Shown piece after piece: positions 33,301 through 48,300 of a stretch of DNA of 64,000 nucleotides. This DNA is from Lichenostomus cassidix (taxonomy: Eukaryota > Chordata > Aves > Passeriformes > Meliphagidae), in contig CM039192.1 in the NCBI GenBank assembly GCA_008360975.2, positions 7,842,194 through 7,906,193 on the forward strand, in the 5' to 3' direction. Positions within the stretch are counted from its first letter, which is position 1; the number at the start of each line of letters is the position of its first letter. Below the pieces are notes generated by a model that saw nothing but the letters and a program-made list of their open reading frames with translations, did no database searches and was not told where the DNA came from. The translations under genes and the position numbers were made by a program.

Positions 33301-36300
33301 AAAACTGTAACTTGCAATTAAAGCCTCCATGTCTGCTGTGAGCTGCACTACAGGCTGGAGTTACATAGGAGAGGGAAAACCAAGCAAGAAACAAGAGTTA
33401 TCACAGAGAAATCTTGCTGATGTTACTCCACCCAAACTCTGGTCCAATGTGGACAAACCAGACTGCAAGAGGAAGAACAGCCAAAGGGGAACTAGACCTA
33501 CTTTCTCTCTGCTGCTCTCACAGAACCCACCAAGAAGCAAGACAACAGCCTGAGTCAGCTTCTGCTTAGATCAGGTAAGACTGTGCATGTTGCCTGTCCA
33601 GCTCTAGGAAGAGCCAAATGCTGAGGAGATGTGCACAGCTCCTGTACTAGTTCCCATCTCTTTCAGGTGCTCCTGTGTCCTGTCAAATGTTCTGCCTGTT
33701 GCGATAGACTAATCACAGGGAAAAGCCCCAATAGCAATTTTTCTCCTATTTTTAGTTGAAAGTAAATGGCCAGCCTCATTTTGGGGCCCCTGGGCCCAGG
33801 CTCTCTTGGGAGAAGATAGCTGCAGTTAGCACCCAGTGCCAGCACAGATGAACGCCAAACAATGGGAACAATTACATAAGTACGAAAAAAATTACGGATC
33901 AAAATGCTGACAGCAGCTAGGCAACTCTGTGCACAGTTACTCCATTTGATGACTCAACAGAAGGCTGCATTCCTCACTTTGCCTACAGGAATTCTCTGAA
34001 AAATGTATTTCACTCGGTTTGGCAAAGGGCATAGAAGAATCTGTGTGCAGCCCTGGGAAGTAATCTCTCAATGCCCAGAGTCAGCGAGGTGGGGACCACC
34101 TTGGCAGCTGTTCCACAGGCCTGGTTCAGCAGCCAGAGACTCCCTGGTACAGCTGCTGAATCCTGGTGGCCATTTGGGTGTCAGTGACAGCACAAGCCAT
34201 TGGAGGATAGCCCAGCATGCTGAAGAAGAGGTCTGATTCCATGGCATACCTGTACGAGATCCCTCCGCCCCACAGCCAAGGCTGAGGCAGCATTCTTCTG
34301 GCAAGTCTCCTGGATGTTATTCACATTCAGTCTGAAAAGAAAGGAGGTAACTCAGCTCTGATGGGCACATTACCTGTGAAGGTGGGGAGGGATGTGGGAA
34401 CATGGTACTGGCAGTGGTGTGCAGCCCAGAACCTCCTGATCCTGAATATAAGCGTCTTTCATGACAAGGATCCCATCCCATCCTTCTCTGTTATTCAGGG
34501 TTCATTGCCACTCTTCTCCCACTATGAATTTTTGCTAACACACCACATAGCAAGTCCAGCCCCGCACTAGCTGGGATTGATTCTAAGCAGCACCATTTCT
34601 AAGAGGATATCGGACCAAACTTCTGCCAAGATATCATGAAGTCCAGAATCATTCTTGTCCCTAAAAGCTGGTGCCATTGGTTACATGATCCTGTTCCCAT
34701 TCAGCCCAATCTGCTCTGGCTGACTCAGGGACATGGAGGCACGCTGGGGGAACCAGGCTGGCCTTCACCCTGCTCCCCAGGAGGATAACACACCCATTGG
34801 GAAGCCTTGACAGGCTGGCAAGGTGGGCTGAGGAAACCCAGGAGGGCTTTTGTGCCTGTCATCAGAAATATTCCCAACAGTTCGACTGCTTAGGATTTTA
34901 CAGTACACAAAAAAGGGTCTTCTTTACACAAGATATCCCAAGAAGAAAGGTCCAACAGGTGTTTTACAGAGCATTATTTTTAATAACATAGCACAAGAGA
35001 GAAGGAAGGGTTTTTTTCCTTTCTTTCCTCAGAAAGGAAACCTGCTTCTTCCCTGAATGTCCATAGACTGGAAATTCCATTAAGGACCACACAGTATTAC
35101 CAAAGCTAAGAAAGAAAAAATTCAGGAACAGAGGTTTTGTAACTATGTGATTTAGAAAGTCTGGAAAAAGGAAGTCCTTTGTAAAAAAAGAAACACCAAC
35201 AAAACCAACAAAAACACAAAAATGCCCACAGAACTCCATACTTTCCATTAAAGCAGAACAACTTGCAGTTACAGACCTGACATGTACAACCAAGTCTCTA
35301 AGTGGGAACATATCAAATATTTCTGAAATTAACAAGCTTTATGAGCTATTAACAATTTCATAGAATGAAAATGTGCATTTACTGATCTTTTTAAGCCTCT
35401 GCATTTAAGTGTGGGGTTTAACATGACATTTGAAAAATAATTTCTACTGATAATTTCTCTCTTTAGCAAGTGAAAACCTGAACCTGTAACATTGGTAGTG
35501 ACAATGCTGAAGCAGCACTTCAAACTCTGTTTACCACACCCCATCGCAAATTTATTCCCTCACACTTTTCTGATTTACAGGAGACAAGACCCCTCTCAAA
35601 GGCAGAGGGATACCATAAAAAAAAAGCAGTGAGGCAAGAACAGAGGAAGATGGTAGAGAAACACTGAAGGATCCATTCTGACTGATGTCAGGATTAAAGC
35701 ACAGCAATGCCAAAGACAGCTGCTTTCATTTGGGAAAGGATGACAGCCCATATATACTCACATGTAGAGCTCTCCCAGCAGCTTGTGGACAGGCAGCAAG
35801 CAGGAGATATCTTGGATAATAACTTTACCAGCAGCTTTGATGGGTCGATTGTTGGCATCTGTCCCCTCTCGTTTGCTTTTCCACCTCCTTGATTTCTGCA
35901 GAACGAATGGCAATGTATTACTGGGGAGAAGGACAGTGGGCTGCTTGGGACAGGAACAAAGCACTAGGGTCAGGAATAATGCAAGCAGCACCCAAACCTG
36001 CCTTTCAGAAGGCTCTGTGTTACCCTGGGAAACATCCATGACATGCCCAGGAGAGCAAGCATCTCCATCTGTAGGAAGTGAAAAGCAGGTCAAGGCAGCG
36101 AGCTCAAGGTCAAACTCACTCAAAAAGTATTTTGTGAGTTTCCCTGTGAAAGCCAATAATAGAATAAATCAGCATCGGGATGCCAATCAAACCTGGGCAA
36201 GTTTGGCAGGAGGACCATTCAATTCTCATTCTCTGGGAAACCTCTGGTCATAGACCACTGCTGACTTCAGCCAGCATCAGCACAGAGACATGCAGGAGGC

Positions 36301-39300
36301 AGCTGCTGCTCACCCTTCATCTCGGGGCAAGCCCACAGCTCCAGACTGTCTCTAGGTCTGCCCTCTGAGGGTGAGAACAGCCCTGTTCAGCACCAGCACA
36401 GGGCTCCCACCTCCTACTTTATCAACAGCTTCAAACAAACAACTAGCAGATGATAAAGCAGGGCCCAAGTTTTCCTAGCAAGGATCTTTAGCCACCATGC
36501 TCACAGCTACTTACATCTGGCTCAGGACATAAGAGTGGGGAGAAGAAAGGAGAGGAACCAAGAGAAGGGAACAGAAACCAGAAGCCAAGATTCCCAAATA
36601 CTCCCTGTAAGAGATACAGAGGCTATCTTAACGCCAAGCTGCATAATGCTACCTTGGCTGTGTAAAACACCATAGAGTATTTGTCTGGTATCCTGACCTC
36701 TTCCAGCTCCTTGCTCTAGGAGAGTGAGGAGGAGGCATGAGAGGATGTGTGGCAGCATGACAGGCAGAAGGCACTGGAGCTCTACTGAAGGAAGCACTGG
36801 CTGCTATGCAGGGCTCCAATGCTTTGCAATGCTGCTCTCCTATGGCGTGTTCCCTCACTGCCGCACAGAGCCGACAGAACAACACGGAAGCTCCTGGTCA
36901 TGCTGAGTTAAGGGAGGCTCTCCTGAGGCACTCCTGCTGGGGCTTCCCACACAGCTCATCGAAGCACAACAGCCCCTCTCTCAAGGGGCCAGCAAGGCAG
37001 CCCTGTGCAGATGGCTCTGCAAGGCAGACACAGCTCACACAGGCTCACATTGGCGCTCCTAAAGAGCAGACTGGGATACAGGAAGGGCAGGACTTGGATC
37101 TGCAAACAGTGTCACCTTTACTGTGGGTGTGAGGCCAGCTTTGGGACTGCTGAGTGCCATATGGCCTTTGACCATGACCATGCAGTCCTGTGAGAACCTG
37201 GGCAAGCTTACCAGACACAAAAAATCCTTAGAAAGCTTCCCATGACCTTAAGAAATGCCACTGCCTGCCTGGCCCAAGCTTAGGCCAATGTGTTGAGGAG
37301 GTCTTGCCATGCTGAGCATATTACTAACACATGCCACAATAAGCAAAAGGGATGAGCTCCTAAAGCTTCTCCGAACACTGCACAGCTGAGGATCAGAGGC
37401 TCCAGCTTGACAGTAAGTGAACAAGGCATTTCAGCCTCAAAGGAGGCAAAGGTAGGTTTTTCCAGGGATGCCCATGTTACACAGCATCGCCATTCCCCTG
37501 ATCTTCCACCACTCTCCAGAGTAAAGAGGAGCAGAGCTTGCACGGTGCCCAGTATTCAGAGGTGTGAAACACTGGCAGAAACAGGTCTGTCAGCATCCAG
37601 CGCTCTGGAAAAGCTGACTGACTAGTTCCCTGCTACATCCCCTCAAATCCTAATTCATCCAAGAGGAACCTGCCTGCTGTACTTATCTATCCCCCGAAGC
37701 TGAAAGGCATCAGTGGAAGGTGGGTAGAATGGGGTCAGGTGAGAGACCCACCCCTCTTCAGACCATCAGTTCCTAATCAAGGCACTGCCTGGATCAGCTC
37801 TGCCTTTCTTGCCATTGGGCAGGCTAATCCTGTTTTGATAACACCTAAAAGTTTAGCTGCCCTTCCCATGCTCAAGGATGTGGGCTGTATTACAACAAGG
37901 TTCCCAAGTGACAGTGGCACCTGTACCTCATTCCTTCTCAGGGCAGCAAATGCTGTCTCCTAGGTGCATAAAGGAGCTGCTGATGCTACCAAAACCAGTA
38001 TATGAGTGAAGCTTGGGAGCCCCAGCACAATGACATGCCAGGAGGAAAGAGCCCAGGCACTGTCCTGGAAGGGCTACCATGCTTCTCACAGCAAAAACTG
38101 TAATTTGTGCTGTGTCTGAGCAGGTGTTTGAGCCCAGGCTTGCAGACACAGAACCACGTTCTGCAGGGCTATCAACAGAACTTCTAGAGCCTGGCAGGTA
38201 ATTTGGAGAGCAACTTGCCACCTCCTGACCATCTGTCAGCCAGCTGCCCCCAGGATTCACAGCTGATGGAGAACTCCCTCTGCCCAGTCTTTGGGAGCAG
38301 ATTCAACCTGCTCCTGCCTCCTGCAAGAGTGGACTGAAGAAGCCTCCCAACAGGCATTTCAAGACTAGAAACATGGACAACACATATCACTTTCCACAGG
38401 CAATTGAGTCTTTTTTTTTTTTTTTTTTGAGAATGACAACAAATGGAGATGAGAATGAAAAAGAGCTCTCATGAATGGTTTCCACTGCTTGCTTTCAGCA
38501 TATCACTAGACAAATGGAAACACTAAATGTAGTAGAACCCCCTGAAAACTTGGACTCAAAATTGCCATGCTTCCTTCCTTTTAAAATTGCTTATTTACTG
38601 GCAAAAAAGGAAACACTAATTCTTTACTGGTACAACTCCAGGAATGGAGTTAGTTGATGGCCACAGGCCCTGCCTGTAGTACACTTCCATGCCTACCACT
38701 TCCAGCCCCTAAAGCTGCGACAGAAAAAAATCATAAACCTGCATGTAGTGTCACCATTAAAAACGTCTGGGCTTTTTGCAATTCCAGTTTACTTCAGCTA
38801 CAGCAAGTAAAAGTTAGAAAAAATCCCCACAATCAGAAGTATGGGAACCATCATGGATGGGGCAAAGTTCATTGACAGTAGAAGTTCTACTTTGCATACA
38901 ATAATTGCTGGTGTTAATTACAGGAGTAGCTCTCCACCAGGTGGTATTTGAGCACTTTTAACAGGGATTATCACAGACAAAGAAAGCTCTAGGTTGGGTT
39001 CGTCTGGCCAAGGTCCACCTCCCTCCCATTCTACCTCTTCCCCCAGGAGGACATGCCACAGCAGTGTAATCAAAAGGTGTCACCAAGGCTCAGGGGCATT
39101 AGGGTAGAACAGAAAACATGTCTCTTCCTACGGGCTGGAGCACAGGTCAGGATGGGGAGCAGGGAACACAACAGTTGGAGCTGAAGCAGAAATCAGCATG
39201 CACCAAGCTAGCTACTGGCAGCTGAAGGACAAAGGCACAGGTCTTCTGCACTGCCCATGACATTTCTAGCTCTTTCTGAAGCCTAGAATCCATGCCAAGG

Positions 39301-42300
39301 AGAACTGCATCTACCCAGCTGCTCCTCACTTTAAGGAGAGGAAGATATGAAAGAAAATAGCTACAGTGATAAGTAAATTAAGACTCATCAGTTCCTCAGA
39401 GCACGATAAGGAAAGAAACCAGAGCATTTATGGCAATCATGGGGTTGGAGGTGACAGCAGGGAACAGCACTGAATAATGACTAAAAAAGCCAGCCTGCAC
39501 CTGCACTACTATACCCAAGGCTGTAATTTGCTGCAATCTGAGGTGATAACGATGGCAGTAAATGGGTTACATGTAGAAACAGATAGCCCAAGAATAAGCC
39601 ACCAACTGCTTTGTAGCAACCACCATCATCACTGCATACTCAGCAGAAGGATTGCAAAATGCTTCGTGCCCGCTTGGAAAGGATGCTGAACACTTGGGTG
39701 TGTGTGCCTTTGGATCCTGCTGAGGCAGGCAGTGCTCTAAGTAGGATCCTGAAATGTAAAGTGCCTGTTTCACATCAGCATATGCAAAATTTCAGGGTTT
39801 GTGGTACAAACTGCATTAGTAGGGCAAAGGGAAAGGTTGTGAACAGAAGAAAACAGACTCGATGCCAAGAGATTAAGCTGCTGTAAGACATATACAAAAT
39901 AGTTAGACCTGCTCAAGTCAGGTTCAAGTTGCTTCTTATATTAATTTTTTAAAAAATAAAATGCAAAAATTGCTTCCTCTCTGTAGAAAGCTATGCTCCT
40001 TTATTCTGAACAACTGCCTACGGATTAACTCCCCCGTGTGGCTCATGCAGCACTGCCTGGATTTTCTCTTCACAATAATCAACATCTACTATTTCCAGCA
40101 TCTCCCACAGTATCAGGCACCTTCCACAAAGGCGCTAAAAAATCCAAGGCCCTTTTGAATCAAGTGCCCCACAGCAGGAATATTTCTTTATAGCTTCCAT
40201 CAATCAATAGCTGGCACCTGCCCTGAAGCATGGGCACTTCGGAAGAGGAGGTTACAAAAGAAGAGGAATTATTGCTTCTTGTAAACTTGCTAAGCTCTAG
40301 CTTCCCCAAGCATCTCAAGCAATGCTGATCTCTTTTTCCAGAAGAAAGGCACCTGATTTGCACTAACAACCTACACCTCTCCTCGTGTGTGCCTGTGTCT
40401 TCACCTTAGGGATTACTGCCCACTTCAGAGAGCCAGTTTAGCCTCTTCTAAAGATTATCCACAAATACAATCAATCCTTCAAGGCTTGGACTAACCCCTG
40501 TATCACTTTTAAGTATACATTAGACAAAATTATAACTTGATCACATCACTACTTGCTCTTCCTTCCAGGCCAGTGGTAAGGGGATTGAACTGTGGCCTTT
40601 GTGCTCTACAATTTACCACACAAGCTGGCAAATTTCGGGCTTGATTTTCTTTCTTTCAGTCTGCTCCTGATTCAAGACAGAACTTCATTTCTTGCCTCTG
40701 CTGCTCACATTTCTTTACTAGCTTCTTTGCAAAAAGCCTTGATGGAGTCAAGTCAATTGCTTCTCATTTCTTTCACCTATTATTTGCTAGTACAGTCTTA
40801 GAACTGCTGTAATTAGTAAAGTTTGATCCTATTATACCAAGTTAAATTAGGTGTTACAGGATTCTATTTTATTCCCTCCTGTCTTATGAAGAGATAGCAT
40901 GAAGGACAGCAGCTGTGAAAAAACAGTTGTTCATGCAGACATTAAGACAAAACAGACTTAAAGAGATCATCTTTAAATTGAAATGGAGTTTTCTGAGCTT
41001 TGTCTATGCTTGGAAGATGAGTGATGAAATAGTAATTGCCCAAATGTATAGCACAGCTTGAGCAATCCTGGTATCATCAAGATGTTCATGAATGATATTC
41101 GAGCTTGAGGGGCACGTGGACCTGACTAACAGAAAACAACTGTCAAAGCAGACTTGGAAGGTCAGATGCCAGGAGGAGGGAGTACCTACCAGGGTGGCTG
41201 AAGTGCAACCACTCTAAATGAATACAGGGTGGTGCAATTCCAAGGGCTGGAAGAAGATAACAAGTTAAGAGAAATTCTATTTATTGGTCCAGGAAATAAG
41301 ACTGTGTGGTGGATTGCACTGAGAAGTGGCAGCTCATTTTAATGAGACAACAGATTGTTGTCAGGAACTCAACCAATTTGTTTCTTCCACAGTTCTTCAG
41401 TGGTCTTCCCTCCCTCTCCAGCAAGGCGTCATCTCTTCAAAAATGAGATGCCCTGATGCCAGTCTTATCAGCTGGTTGATGATGTATAATAATCACTCAG
41501 CTCCTCTACAGTGCACGGTTTTTCAGATCTTTTCTTACACTTCAAATTACCCCTTGGCATCCTTTCCTGACCACAAGGTCAGGTGAAACAGGCATCTTGT
41601 AGGTCAGTAATTGCACCCTGCAAACTACTGTCTGCTCCTGCCCACTTACACGTGCATCTGCTCTTGTGAAGCCCTAGGCCCTGTGTGGAGTGCGAGTCCC
41701 CCAGCTCTGTGCAGGTTACTCAAAGGCAGGCAGGTGGCATTTTATTCTTGGGCCCTTGGGCAGAAGACAGGGTCATATCAAGGACAGAATTAGCACAGCA
41801 CACAGTACCGGGAAGTCGTTAATTGCTTGTATGGACCAACGTCGCCGGGCAGAGCGAGGAGACATCTGTACGCGAAAACATTATACCCAGGAAAAGGGAA
41901 GAAAGACACCAAGAAAATTAAAGACAAAGGTAAATAAACTGAAATGAAAAGTGCCCTGAACCAGCAGAGTAAAAGATACTGTTCCCAGTGGTTCTGGTAC
42001 ACAAAGAACAGTTGCAAACCATGATCCCCACTTTCATCCTCACACAATTATACTACACAGCACTACCTATGGCTCTGGCAGAGCAAGGGCTGCTGTGTCT
42101 GTGCCCCACACCAGCCTCTATGGAAGACTTTGGCAAACATAAATCTGAATAAAGTCTTCCACACAGAGCTGTATTACTGCAAGAAGCACTGAACTGCTTT
42201 GTGTGACTGTTCGTACCATTAATTGAGCAGAGACAACACCCAAGTGTCCCACATGTCTAAACTCCAAACAGCTTTACTCCTCTTGCCTGAAGAGGAAGGC

Positions 42301-45300
42301 AGCTAAGTGTAAACTGCATAATTTTTAACACAGCTGTCCAGTGCCATGGCACAGATATCTGCAGGGAGCTAAATAAGCACTCCTGTGTACTCAGATTCTA
42401 TTTAACATCCAGCATCCTCCAGAACTTCATTCACTGGAACCTGCTATAACTGTTCACTTTCGTTTTAAACAGTAAAAGACATACACCAGGATATTAGAAG
42501 GGATGTAGAGACATTGCTACTTGGCAGGGCCATGTGCTAATTGGCATAATGGGTTGAGAAACTCATTCAGATTGAGTGAGCAATCAAATTCACTGATTGA
42601 CTATTTAGAATAGGCTCCAAGGTAGGCTTTCATTAGGAAGTTGAAGACACTTCGGTAGGCGCTCAACCCAGTATTATAGCAACAACAAATGGAATCTTTC
42701 AAAGCACGTTACTGAACACTCACTTGAATAAAGATTTCTGTGTATAGATCTGTAAGAGTCAACACAATAAAAAGGGCTATTTGGGTCATGCACAGCGTAT
42801 TTTGCATTTATTTTCAGCTGATGATAGACAGCCAGGACCATCAGCCATGCCTTCAGCCTCTACATCCCCTTGCATCTCACTGCTGGGAGAGCCCTGCAGC
42901 CAGGGAGCCAAGGCTGGCTGCTGGACCCCATGGAAAGAGAGAGGAGAAGGCTGCAGCCGTGTGCTACAGATTCCTCCAGCAGGCCTCACAGAGAAGAAGA
43001 AAAGGGTTAGTTAAAGGAAAATCAGTACAGTGGAAAAGCAGCAAAATCAAGCTCAGTCCCCCCACCAGTTCCCTGATGGGAAGGATAAGAACACCACCGT
43101 CACCATCCCCATGTACAGCAACGCTGAGCTGTCCCCAGATCCCCACTGGCACAACCCTTTAACTGCAGGGAGAAAAAACAACTCCATGACACCTTTAAGA
43201 GACGCCCAGGTTCAAAACACTGACGGCACTGCCACGGTATAGATAAAGCTCCTCCTTTCTGCTGCTCTTCAGTGGGTTTTTTTTGAGGAGTGAAATTGAG
43301 GGAGGAAGAAAGGAGAAGTGTGCATGTGTGAATAAAAAGTGAGAAAGATATATATATATGTATGTGTGTGTATATATATATATATATGCATATTTAAATG
43401 AGCACAGAAACGCTCAGCAGCAGATTTAGTTTCATTTTGACTTTCTAAGGAGCTCTCTGCCAGAATCAGCAACTCCCCTGTCTTTATGGGAACATGACAT
43501 CTTTCCTGTCTAGCAATGGGCAAATTCCATTTGTTTGTTAATGGTAGTGATTCCAGTGGTTGCTACATGGTATTTAAATACTTCGCTGATAAATTCAGTT
43601 TTGGGGCTGAAGTTGTCAAACATCAGAGTTTGACACACAAAATTTTAACTTTTATTTAATGGAAACATAAAATCCAAGCTTCAGAGCAATGAGTTAACTA
43701 AAGTCAGAGTCTGTTTTTTTTTTAAACACTCACAATGAAATGACATAAAAATATGTAGCATTGATCTAACAGAGACCATGACATCAACTCCTGAAGAATT
43801 AGAAAACTTCTACTGAAGGGAGATACAAGCTTCTTGGGGTTTTTTTTTAAAGACAATTTCATCTGAAAGAACATTTGAACTAGCTCCCTGCTAGGGTTCT
43901 TACATTTATTCCAGCATGCGAGGAGATAGCTCAGCAGGAGCAAGGGGAACACAGGAATTTCCCCTGGCTTGCAGCAGACATGGCTGCACACATGCTTTGT
44001 TCTCTTGATTTTTTTTCCCTGTGACAAAAATCTTGTCGCCATCAATACAAGGGCTGGGGAGACAGGTCACATGAAATTGCACCAAGCTGCTTTCACATGT
44101 TATTTTTAGCCTTGTCTGTCATCTTAGAGAGGCTGTGTGTCGGAGACAAGCCCGCTGCAGAGGACAGAGGTAGCTCTTTAAATAAACTCTCCTACAAAGA
44201 CTAGGCTGTAATTCTTGTACCAGGAAGCACTTTTCTTTTTTCATAAAAAAACCAAAGTTTGTGCGGGGAAAAAAAAGCCAGAATGGGGACACAGAGTCTT
44301 CTGGGGTCTGTATGGAAGCAGAACTTGCACTGGGGACTGGGGTTCTCCTCACAGCTGGGAGGTGTAATGACATGTAAGCAGGATACAGTCCCAGAAACAG
44401 GGTTGCCTGTCATGTCCAGCACCACCAGAAAAACCAGATTTTTTCGGTGCCCAGGAAGGATGAGTGTTCAAGGCTCTGACTTCCTCTGCTACTGGAACAC
44501 AAGTTCCCAAACTCCTCTGCCAGCAGAATGCAGACAGCTTTTGGCTTTCCCTGGGGTACCTGGAAGCTCCTCAGTGCTGCAGCAGATTCATGTCCTCTGC
44601 GTGGACAGTGAACGAACTACCCAAATGCTCCAACTTCTGAGGCCCTCAGTGGAAGCTTACTGCATTTTTGCAAGCCACTTCACCCCCTGCTGAAGCAGTT
44701 TGTTTCCAACAACCTGCTCAGCCTATTGCTCCCACAGCATCTGTTCCAGGCACATTAGGCCCTCATAGCTACTTCACAATTACCCTGAGGCCACCCTACA
44801 ATTACAACAGGTCTTCCTCACCACTACGTCCCACAAGGAAACAACCCCACTCTTCTTCTCCAAAGCCCTGCTTGTAAACAGGAACAACAGCAAAACCTGC
44901 AACTAAACCAGAAGTAGGTGGATCGGAAGATCTTCATAAAATCATGCAGAAATTATTTTTGTTTAAAAAAACAAAAGGTCCAAAGGACCACATATTCCTG
45001 AAAGAGACACCTGAAATAGAAATAACCTACTACATCCCATAGTCCAGGAGAAGTTGGCAGTAAGCTGCAGAGAGCCACAACCCTTTGCATTTATAGATAA
45101 CAGGGAGTACCCAGAAGAGCAAGAGGCGCCTACATGTACTTATCTGAAAACTACAGCTTCTTAAAAGGTGAGATTTTTAACTCCACATAATGCAAAGGGT
45201 GACAGTGTAATGCACTGAAGGAAACTCTGATGGTCAGCATAGAGAAACCTCAAAATAAGCAGGTCAAATGCTAGAGGGGATCAGTAAAGAAGCTCCTAAT

Positions 45301-48300
45301 AGGAGATAAATCCATCTGACAGAGCTGCCTGTAAAAAGATGTCTTTTTGAGAGGAATATAAAGCTTCCATTACTAGCAATGCAAAATGAAAACAGACCAT
45401 GAAAACTGAAGTGCTAGGAGCAGTGTTTTGGTCTGGTACTTACCCTCTCTTTGTAGTAGAAGGAGCTGATGGAGACCTGCTCCTTCTCGCTGCGTGTTGG
45501 GCTCCCACTGTACAAACGCAAGTTGCCTGGAGTCTCCGTGCGGATCTTCATCGGAGTAATGAGGCCACTATGGTAAGCTGATAAAGCAGACAGAGACCTG
45601 GAAAAAATGGAAAACACTTTCAGGGGCTTTTCCCACCAAAATATCCTGCAGGCTTACACTGACATCTCCACTAACCCAAGCTGCCAGCAATGGTTCCACT
45701 GTCTCAAAAGGAGTCTCTGCTGAGGCCCACTGGTGTAAGGGCCCAGGCTCTCTGTGCTGAGGGCACAGCTAACACTAGAGGGGAGTAGCCCCAGTGTAGG
45801 ACCTGGTGTTTTCCCACCTTCCTGCCCATGGCAGCAGCACACCTCAAACACCACAAGGGGCACTCACCTGGGTGTGGGCTCCATTGGGGACACGGCTCGG
45901 TGCATGGTCATGGGTCTCGTGAAATACACCAGGTACCCTGAAGAGATAGGGCAAGGCATAAAGATCATGCAACAAGGAGTAGATTACTCAGGGGTGGTTC
46001 AACTTAAATGACCAGATTTCCCCATGTATCAGAGGCAAGAGGCTCGGCTCTTATCCACCACCTTTAGTGATTTTAAACTAAAAGCAGACAACCACATTCT
46101 CTCAACCCAATCCACTCCCTGCAAACCCACTACAAAGCATGGGTTTTTTGAGATGTTTCTCTCAAAAGCACCATTGCAAGTGGCTTACAGCTCGTAGAGA
46201 AAAAACAGGGAAAAGAAAATGACCAAACACATGCTTATGTTTTAACTCTCCACCAGAACTTGCCATGCACTGTTACTCCAGAGGTGAAGTGATGTTTGGC
46301 AAAGCAGAGAAACCACTGCAGCTTGTACAACTCTCTTCTTCAACAGGAGAGCCCCAAACAACTGAAGGCAACTCCAAAGCACTCTCTCACAAGCCTTACC
46401 CGTTTGTTAGCACCTCAAGTGTCCTCAGCCACCCACTCTTGCAAGAATTTCAGGACTTAGCAGGTTTCACTAAGACCATTCAATGCAATATTATTCTGTT
46501 TTACTTTTGCTTGGGAATTCAGTGAGGCCCGTATGGAAAGCAGCTTTCAAAACGTGCTCAAACTGGGATGCCAGTCAGGTCCAGAGAAGGCATGTGTGCC
46601 TCTGAAACAGCACAGTGAAACTTAACAGCTCTCACTCAGATCTAAAACCTGGTTTTTAATGATGTTTACCCTCTATATGCTCTCCTGGAAACCTGGATGT
46701 GATTGTACCCCACCTCCCATTTAGGAGATGTTTCTTAATGACCTTGGGAAAGCTATTTTGGACCACAGAAAGAGTGCAAAATGAGAAAAGAGTGGTTAGT
46801 AACATGAATATGGTTTCAGCAAGGGGTAAATTCAACCCCAAATCACAGGAATTTTGTGAAGACTGAGCGCCAGAATACACCCAGTCATGTGATGCTGGTA
46901 GGAGAGAACTAGGCAAGGAAAACAGCTATTCTCAGTGTTCTATAAAAAGAAATCTGTCAATGCCTCTGGCATGCCACAAGCCAAAGGTTACCTTTTCAGC
47001 TAGCCCTGCATTTCCAAACCCTAAAGCCCCGCATGCAACACCAACTGCAAACAGTTGCTAACCAGTCTCATCTATAGATTTACCACAATATCACTACTTT
47101 AACATCATTCCTTACTCCCTGCACAGCAGTGACCAAAGCCTTGTCTCGTTCAGAGGCAAGTGTTCCCCAAGACATTAAAAGGACCATTCCCCAGGCGGCT
47201 GTTGTAACGTATCAGTGACAGGGCTGACCTGCACCACAGAACCTGGCTCCAGAGGTCCGTGGAAATGGGATGTTAGAGTCCTGGTAGGAGCCATAGGCAT
47301 TGGAGACCCGGGCGAACGTGGGCAAGGGGGGTGTTACGGAGTTGGACAAAGCGTAGGGATTGCTGGACGTGCTGTCCTCTTGGTTCTGAAACAGAAGTTA
47401 CCCAAGGTCACACTCCTGCTGCCACAGGAAAGAAATCCAGCTGGAGCACCGGACATGGCAGTGCCAAGCAGCCTCACAGGAGGTGCTCATCCTTTGAGGG
47501 AGAACAGACCAAGCTCAGACCACAGTTACTGCTTCAATGGCAAAGGCACTTGCAGGCACATTTGCCTTTGAGGAAAAAGCTTCTCTGGCTGCTTGTCTAG
47601 AGATTTCTCTGCCACCACAGCCATGCTGAAATGCAGAGTTTAACTTGGGGAGAAACCGGAGGAAACTCTACAGAAAATCTGACCTTCAGACTCATAGATA
47701 TGACTCTCAAGACAGCAAGCTGAGCTGAACATGATACCTCAGTGATGCACAAAATCTCCTTGAGTGGGAATACCACACAACTGTGGGTGTCAAACGCAGG
47801 TTGGGAGTCTTCAGGTGAGGAAAGCAAGTGGTGTGAAATACTGGGGGACCTCAGGCCTATCCATAGGAATTTTGGCAGAACTCTGCATTTATTTGGATAA
47901 AGAATATTACAATGTCGGTCTAAAGGAATTCTTTGAAAGCAGTGGTGCCTTGCTTGAGTAATCAGATATCCATACAGCAGAGAAAGTTCCCACTCTTACA
48001 GTATTACTGCTGAAACCAAGCAGAATTAAGCCTTTACAGAAAAAAACCCTTAGCCCTTTATTTGTGATGAATAAACAAAAACTCTCAGATAAGAAACCTG
48101 AGGAGACTCTCCAATCTTTTCCTGAATGCTAAAAACACCCACTCCAGTACACTTCACCCACACAAAGACCTAATACCTGACACTGGGGTGCTGAGTAGGT
48201 ATCACAGATCTCTCAGCTAAGAGCAGAGTGTGACTTGGATTTATCTGCAGTATCATCCCTATAAAACCTCAGCACAAGGCTGCAGAAAAAAGCCAGAATT

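Larger units (their letters stand above)
27318..35761 (-). other. WDR59: WDR59 introns of the 3' third
   Basis: Introns between the exons at 27082-27317, 29236, 29802, 30968, 31133, 32299, 34250 and 35762. The only structured element seen is the AT-rich insert at 28717-29113; otherwise no exon, RNA gene or repeat family is recognised. Confidence 0.8.
35896..45443 (-). other. WDR59: WDR59 9.5-kb intron
   Basis: The largest intron in the window. It holds an 18-base T run (38411-38428) and a TA/TG microsatellite (43348-43396). No nested gene is supported on either strand. Confidence 0.8.

Noticed and set aside
36522..36900. Additional WDR59 exon in the large intron
   Set aside because: The exons at 45444 and 35762 join in phase and give the continuous human-like sequence, leaving no residues unaccounted for.
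38411..38660. Possible processed pseudogene with poly(A) tail on the minus strand
   Set aside because: The 18-base T run is suggestive, but no coding similarity or target-site duplication could be seen next to it.
42740..43162. Possible nested gene in the WDR59 9.5-kb intron
   Set aside because: 140-codon plus-strand frame without any recognisable domain, signal or promoter.
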